From Scenedesmus sp. ARA3 (taxonomy: Eukaryota; Chlorophyta; Chlorophyceae; Sphaeropleales; Scenedesmaceae): a DNA stretch of 64,000 nucleotides. The position numbers and the translations under genes are program-made. Under the pieces are notes generated by a model. The model searched no databases. It was not told the origin of the DNA and saw only the letters and a list, made by a program, of their open reading frames with translations. Numbering within the stretch: the first letter of the stretch is position 1; every line of letters begins with the position of its first letter. Below, in pieces: positions 57,584 to 64,000 of this stretch. The stretch is from the NCBI GenBank assembly GCA_004335835.1, contig RWJK01001388.1:45831-109830 (forward strand). Reading direction: 5' to 3'.

Positions 57584-60500
57584 ATGGTTGCAGCCCAGGC
57601 AAGCCCCTTGGATGGTGTAGCAGTGCTGCGCCTGCGGGGCCTGCCTTTCAACGCCACGCATTCAGACATTGTCCAGTTTTTCGAGGGCTTCAATGTGCGC
57701 GATGTCTTAATCACACGCACTTACGGTGAGCACTGCGCCTGCTGCCCTGCCTGGGAGCAAAATCAGGCATCTCGGAGAGGAGAGGTGCACGTATCCCATC
57801 AAGGGTTAGACCCCTCTTCCCTGGCCTTAACCAGTTTAAACTTACATTTGGATTTTCGATTACTTTGCAGGCAAGGCTAACGGCCAGGCCTACGTTGCCA
57901 TCGATGCCGCTCAGGCGCCCAAGGCGTTCGCCGAGCTCAACAACAAGTTCATGGGCAAGAGATACGTCGAGTGAGTTTAATATTGTCATTTCCGTGTCGA
58001 TCTGAGCTCCCACGTGCGAAGATCACCGAGGCTCACGCCAACCCCTTTCGTCAACCTGCTAAGGCAGTATTGTGGATTGCTAATGGCGAGCTGTTCTCCA
58101 CCCCAGACCTCTAACAGGCACAGTCAGCATCTTCACTTGCACAATGGACGTATTTGCAGTTATCCTCCCTACTGTCTGCTTGCAGCCATGCAGCATGAGC
58201 CACGCTCTGCTGCTTCACTTGCTGCACCTGCCCACCTTGGATCTTTCCTGCAAGTGCAACTGCTGACCCACGCCAGCCAGCCTGTGCTTAAACAACCTGC
58301 CACCCTGCGTATTTGCAGGGTGTTTGGCTCAAACGTGTCAGACATGGAGACAGCTCGCCGCATGTCAGACGACCGCAGGCCTGCAAGCAGCAGCAGCAGC
58401 AGCAAGCAGCCAGGCAGTCCCAAAAACGAGCAGCAGGTGCCCCTTCGCACCACCAGCAATGCCAGCAGCAACAGCAGCACCGGAGCCGGCGCATTCAACA
58501 CTGCTGCTGGTCCAGCTGGTGCAGGCGCTAGCCTCCCACTGCTGATGCAATCTTTCCTCAGCCTGCAGAAGAGCCAGCAGCCGCTGCCGCCTGTGCAGCC
58601 CCCGCCGCCGCCAGCAGCAGCAGCAGCAGCATCGCAGCAGCCCAACCCGCCTGCTAGCAAGCCACTGCCTGGCCGCACCAGCAGCGGCACCAGCAGCAGC
58701 AGCAGCGGCAGCAACGCTGCCAGCAGCAGCCAGATCATCCGGCTGCGGGGCTTGCCCTTTTCAGCCAGTGAGGCAGATGTTGCTGCTTTCCTTGCGCCTA
58801 TTGATCTGCCGGAAGGCCTGGGCAGCATTCACCTTGCGAGGCACCCGGATTTGAGGCCAACAGGAGAGGCATATGTGGCGCTGCGAACAGAGTCTGAGCT
58901 GCTCGCTGCTCTCAAGAAGCACAAGAGCTCCATGGGCAAGCGTTATATTGAGGTGAGGGTGCTGTCATATAACATGTTAGTAACAGTGTTACATGTGTCA
59001 CGCTGTGGTACGCGTGCCGCAACACATCCTGGCTGCTAGCAAGGCACAGGTCAGGCAAAGCAGCTTGATTCTCTTCGTTGGCAGCCAGGTGTGTTGATTG
59101 CTGCTCTGCTTTTGCAGCCTTGGTATCACTATTGCGTGACACGCCGTCCTTACTGGTATGCTTCTGTGCTGCTGTGCTGCTTGGCTGCTGCCCGCAGGTG
59201 TTTCCTAGCTGCACAGCTGAGATGCAGCAGGCACTGGCCGCCCAGCAGCGGCAGCAGCAGCAGCAGCTGCTGTCGTCAGCTCAGCACACTCCTTTCCAGG
59301 CACCAGGCAACCCACTAGTACTGCCCCCAGTCAGTAAGTGGCAATGCACATGGCTTGTGTATGTGTATGGTGTCCTAGCAACACTGATACCAGATGGACC
59401 AGGGCACAGCAACTGGCTTAGCAAGGTGCAGCAGCAGAAGCAGGAAGCACCACATGCTGGCTTGGCAGCAGCATGCAGCTGGCTGTTCATCTTGATGTAC
59501 AGCAGTACTTGCACACAATATGGTGCTTTTGCATTGTGTTGTTGGTTTCAACTGAACAGTGTGAGGGATCAATGATGCGTACTTACACTGTGCCCGCTGC
59601 TGTGTGCGACTGCTGCACTGCTTTGTTCTGGTCACTTGCAGGCATGCCATCTCCAAGCGAGTACAGTAAGGCTTGGATGCTGCAGCAGCAGCAGCTGGTG
59701 CAGCAGCAGCTGGCACAGCAGCAAGCCATTGCAAGCACACCTGCAGCACATGAGCAGCTGCTGCTTGCTGCACTCCAGCAGCAGCAGCAGCAGCTGGCGA
59801 TGCGTGCACGCGCAGCAGCAATGCAGGGGGCGCTGCTGCCTCCCTACACCATGCTGACTCAGCAAATGACAGCCGGGGGCTCGCTGCTGCCAGAGTATGT
59901 TCCAGACTTCTGCAACAGCAGCAGCAGCAGCATTGCCGGCATGCTGCTCCAGCAGCAGCAGCAGCAGCAAATGGCTGCCGCATCTGCAGCACTGGCCGCA
60001 GCACCACTGGTCAGCAGCTTAGCTGGGCTGGACCTAACAGGCCTGTCAGGACCAGCAGGCGCAAGCAGCCTGAGCCCGGTTGTGAAGGCTGCCGCCGCCG
60101 CTGCAGCAGCCGCCGCCGCAGCGGCAGTTGCAGCAGGCGCGCCAGGCAGCATGAGCACTCGCAGCAGGGCGAGCTCCTCCGACTTGCAGTACCTTCCATT
60201 CTGCTCATCCTCTGGAAGCGGATCCCTGTCTGTCTCCAGCAGCAATGCATGTCTGCAGCCTGGCCTGCTGCAGCAGATGCAAGCCTGCGGATCTGCCGCG
60301 GCAGCAGCAGCAGCAGCAGCAGCAGGCGGGCAACTGTTCAGCCCGTCTGGCCAAATGCTAAGTCCTTCGGGGCAGCTGCTCAGTCCTTCGGGAAGCATTG
60401 GAGGGCCCTGCAGCAGCTTCACTGGACTGGTGCAGCATAGTGGGGTGCCTTCAGCAGCAGATATGTTCAGTGGCAGCGGCTGCCTTGATAGCAGTAGCGT

Positions 60501-60642
60501 GGGTGTGTTAGGGCCGGCTGCTGCTGCTGCGTCTGCGCTGTGTAATGAGTCGCTGGTGAACATGAACATGAATGGCGCTGTGGCGGCGGCGGCGGCGGCT
60601 GCTGCTGCTGCGCAGGCGTGCGCTGCAAGTCAGCTGCGGTAG
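57584..60642 (+). CDS. RNA-binding protein with two quasi-RRMs (hnRNP F/H - ESRP type)
   Basis: Expected to bind RNA (G-tracts in the animal relatives) and to act in splicing or mRNA control. Exons: 57584-57725, 57871-57970, 58319-58952, 59198-59333, 59642-60642 (2013 nt, 670 residues; phases agree). The first qRRM is about residues 12-86 (VLRLRGLPFNATHSDIVQFF, then GKANGQAYVAI, KRYVEVFGS). The second is about 220-297 (IIRLRGLPFSASEADVAAFL, then TGEAYVALRTESELLAAL, KRYIEVFPS). Between them lies a Ser/Pro/Ala-rich linker. The last half is a low-complexity Gln/Ala/Ser tail with the short repeats SPSGQMLSPSGQLLSPSG, likely to be disordered and prone to condensates. The RGLPF and YIEVF motifs mark the ESRP/fusilli and hnRNP F/H group. 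No junction-copy array was seen in this gene. Confidence 0.9.
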
Positions 60643-63600
60643 GCTGGTTGCTGAGGCATGGGAGGATCTTCCACAGTCAGCCTGCAGCTGGCTTGTGCTG
60701 TTTGTCAGCTGTGAGGTAGAGGGATTGCCGCAGCTTGATGACTTGTCTGGGAGAACAATGAAGCAATGAAGGTGCGGCTGGTCTGTTTGCTGGGTTTGAC
60801 AAGTGACCATCGTGTGCTTGGAAGTGGAGGGCATTTGAAGGAGGCGCAAAGAAAGGTGCCGGAGTGCGGTTGTGGTGGCTTGGCGCGAGAGCTGATATAG
60901 GCCTGCAGCTGAAGTATGTGGCGTGTGATTGCATTCAGCACAGCAGATGTCAGCAGGTTTGGCTGTGACTTGTCCTTGTGGTGTGGTCAGCTACTTGCTG
61001 CGGGGTTGTGTGCCTCGGCTTGTGCTCATTTGAAGAACAGCGTTTGCGCGACGCTCGTGTGTTGCGCGTGTATTATCATCACCTATGCGTCCCGCATGCT
61101 ATTGAGCATCGCATAACATGCGGCGGGCTGAGTGTGCAACTGGGCGATGGCCGTTACCAGGGTTTGGGCTCAGAGGTTTTAGGCGGGACTGTGGCTGTGA
61201 GAACCCTAAAGTTTGTGAAACACATTCCCGATTGTCGCATGTTAGGAGGGTGTTTTGTGTGCTAAAGGGTGTTTGTTTTTGGGATGGCAACTGTAGCAGC
61301 AGCATGCAACGATGCTGCCAGCTAGTGCACGCACAGAACCGGGCTGTGAAGAGAAAGGGCTGCCTAGTGCATTGTGTCACAAACTGCATCAGCACGCATG
61401 CCCTGTGTGTTAAAAGCTTGTGAGAAGCGCTGGGGATGCACACTGGAAAATCTGGGTGCTAGGCAACACCATGGGGTTGCTTAGCTGTATAGGAGGGCTG
61501 TATTTGCTGCATGTTCAGTTATACATGCTGGGTTGGTTGCATGCAGGCCGAGGCCACTGTGTTTTGGTGGTGAGGGCTGCAGGCATGGTTACATGCACGC
61601 CTGGGAGCGGCGTGCGGCCATTGCGAAACGTCTGCATCGTTCTGGGGTTCAAACGGGGTCAGGAATGCGCGCTGCACCCTGTGCAATGCGGTGCAACACA
61701 GTTTGTTGCACCGCAACACACGTTGCACAAGGTGGTGAGGCAGAGGCTGTGCCGTATTGCACTTGAAAGGTGTCGTGGCCACATGCTTGCTTGTGTGTGA
61801 GGTTGTTGGGCTCGATTATGTATGCCTGTGTCACCTGTGTGCTATGTGCTGTGTCTGCGCTGGGGCGAGTGGGCTCTTTGTTTGTTTGTCGGTGGTTGAG
61901 TCCGCTTGGCGTGTTTGCATGCCCGTTGATCGGCATCAATGCATAACCTGCCAGCGGGGTTTGCAGCAGCTGCAGCTGCTGCTCAGTCCACATTGTTGCG
62001 TGTGAGCCTAGCATATGAATTGCCTGGCACGGGACAGCAGCATGTTGCTGCAATGCAGCAGCAGCAGCAGCAGCAGCTAGTATCGCATGGCTGGTTGCTG
62101 CTGCTCCGGCTTTGATTCTTGGGGTGCGCATCCATGCAGGCCAGGGAATCCTTGCGTCACCTTGCTGCATGTGCCAGCAGGCTTGTACTATCTCTAGTTG
62201 TACGTCATGTGTTACACTTTGTGTTGCATCCTGGGGAGTTGTTCTGTCTGCCAGCACCGGATCTGGCCCGCCAGACCTTGCCAGCAGCAGCAGCAGCAGC
62301 AGCAAGGGTGGCTTTGGGACTACAGGGGCTGCATGTATGTCAGGCGGCGCTGTAGCCTGCAGCTGCTGCATGTGGTGCAGCAAAAAACCGGGCAGTGCTA
62401 GCAGTACTGTGGTGCTGTAGTGCTCTGTCTTTGGGCGCGTGCAACATTGCATGCTCGTACAGCTGGGTCAATATCTTCCGGGAGATAGTTACAAAAGAAA
62501 GTATGGTTGTTATACAACATGTTATGTGCTTGTTATAACATGTTCTGTGTGGCCAGCTGGGCCGTTCACGGAACAACGGCGCTGTGTGACAGGTTGATGG
62601 AATGGTGCTGATACAATGTGGGAGTTGTACTGGGAGTGCCCATTACAGTGCAAGCGCCCATTCGACCAATAGTGTGGCTAGCCGTTGTTGCTCAGCCTGG
62701 CTTGCTTGGTAGTGTGGGTTGCACTGCGTGCTCTGGGCCGTGCATGGTGTCAAAATCAACTGCATTGCGTGCTGTGCCGGGCATGTGATCCCATGCTTGG
62801 CGTGCGACTTGTGCTGTTCAGAACCACCAAAACGGATTTGGAATTGCCGCATTTGTTGGATGTGTGGTTGTTGTGAACGGCAGCAGCCAGTGATGATAGA
62901 ACGCAGCAGCTTTTTGTGCCCTGGAGCCTTGAAGCATCCATGCTAGGGCTATACAGGGTGACATGTCTTGCCTCAGAACGCGTGGCCAGGACTACATGTC
63001 GCTCTTTGTGATGGCTGCTGTGCTCTTGAACTGCTGTTTGCTGGGAGAGCTAGCAACCTTAGAGTTGAGGGGTGGCTGGACACAGTTGCTGGCAGCTGCT
63101 GGGTGCCGTTGTTCGCTGTTGAACGCTGGGCGAGCTGCTGCTTCTTAGCTGCGCCGCATGAAGCTGAATAGTCTCATGATCATGACCCTCTGCATTGCAG
63201 CAGCAGCAGCAAGCAGCAGCAGCAGGGTGTGTCTGGCTGCAGCTGCTGCTGATGGTCAGAGCACTGCATCCAGTGTAGGCATTCAGCCTGGGACCAGAGA
63301 GCTTGTTTGGTGTGGCATTGTTTAAGGGGGTTGATGCTGTTGATGGATCGTACTGGTGCTCCTGCGCGGCTCTGCTCCTCATCCCGTTGTTTAGTTGCCA
63401 GCCAGTAGTATGTCTATCTATTTGGGGTGTTGTCTGTTGGATGCGCGGCAACTTTTGCCGATGTGTTTTTGCCGCGTGGCGTGCTGCATCACAGCACAGC
63501 ACTTGCTGCCGCTGCAGGTGCCACCTGGGGTGCATGGATGGTGCAGCTTCCCATGTGCTGCGCTCGCTTTGTTACTGTACTGTGCTTGCATGGCACAGCA

Positions 63601-64000
63601 CTGTTGCGCAGCAGGGCTACAGCAGTGGTGTATCTTGCATGCATCTTGTTTGGGTTCCATACGAGGATGCAGCTGCGACAGCTGGGTGCGGCGCGTTCCT
63701 TTTGTGTTTGCTCTTTTGGGTTCAATGCAGGGCTAGTCAAGTGTGCCGGCCAGCCAATCCTGGAATGCCGAGGTTCCAAAGAGGGCAGGACACCTTCCGA
63801 CTGCATTTCAGGGGTGCTGGGGAGTGTGCTCGCATGCAGCGGGCTGCTGCACGTATCTGGGCGCTGTGTCTGCTGCTGCGGCTCTTCAGGGCGTAGCATC
63901 GGGAGTTGGTTTTGTCAGTTCGCCTAGCTGGGCAATGAAAGGTACCGGCACGGCCGGGGCATTGTTGCTGGTGGTTGTTTCTGTAGTTGTGTTGGTGCTG
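60643..64000. other. Gene-poor stretch to the right edge
   Basis: TG-rich on the plus strand. Open frames such as 63303-63896 are Cys- and Trp-rich without family resemblance and overlap others, so I treat them as chance. A cluster of TAACATGTTA-like palindromes is present near 62510-62545. A long 3' UTR of the RNA-binding protein gene may cover part of it. Confidence 0.4.

Noticed and set aside
63303..63896. 197-codon open frame near the right edge
   Set aside because: Same composition problem (Cys, Trp, Leu) and overlapping frames of similar length; no family resemblance.
1..64000. Transposons, integrated viruses or bacterial-type operons
   Set aside because: No transposase, reverse transcriptase, integrase, capsid or terminal repeats were seen. 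All recognisable genes are typical intron-bearing nuclear genes.

Overview
The window looks like nuclear DNA of a green alga, most likely a chlorophycean (Sphaeropleales or Chlamydomonadales). Genes are split into many short exons with GTGAG-type donors and CTGCAG acceptors. CAG/CTG microsatellites and polyQ, polyA and polyS runs are everywhere, and the standard code is used (TAA, TAG and TGA all end genes). The order is an inference, and no genus can be named from the sequence.

Layout: (1) 1-1336 minus, mitochondrial ribosomal protein uL16, cut by the left edge. (2) 2724-6846 plus, a complete SPRTN/DVC1-type DNA-protein crosslink protease. (3) 7510-9066 plus, a LIFEGUARD/TMBIM channel-like protein. 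(4) 10682-15476 minus, a ten-exon 2-oxoglutarate/Fe(II) oxygenase. (5) 18019-19098 minus, an AIG1/ADTRP-type membrane hydrolase in one exon. (6) 21168-25442 plus, an unrecognised secreted, acidic, beta-helix-like protein. (7) 27777-29481 plus, an unrecognised coiled-coil protein. (8) 34313-44817 minus, an 18-exon extended-synaptotagmin-like lipid transfer protein (SMP plus two C2 domains) with a tRNA-Phe in an intron. (9) 45281-47472 plus, sterol delta8-delta7 isomerase (EBP). (10) 49573-54867 plus, an SLC22-like MFS transporter. (11) 57584-60642 plus, an RNA-binding protein with two quasi-RRMs. Long gene-poor stretches (25.4-27.8, 29.5-34.3, 47.5-49.6, 54.9-57.6 and 60.6-64 kb) show nothing recognisable.

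Most exon models were built by hand. In each complete model the exon lengths sum to a multiple of three, and every junction has GT-AG ends (one GC-AG) with matching phases.

The most unusual property is shared by at least six genes. Introns are filled with tandem, decayed copies of the neighbouring exon edge, with its splice site attached, in units of about 75-150 bp. Copies of an acceptor edge always lie upstream of the real exon. Copies of a donor edge always lie downstream of it. The clearest cases are the transporter (seven copies of one donor edge), SPRTN (five copies of the exon coding the HExxH active site), the oxygenase (about six copies) and the synaptotagmin-like gene (at least thirteen of its eighteen exons). 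Sense-strand CTG runs often sit directly before acceptors. Together these suggest that introns here grow by tandem duplication of exon-intron junctions.

The genes do not form one pathway. However, the lipid-transfer gene and the sterol isomerase are divergent across only 463 bp, and both products are expected at the ER.
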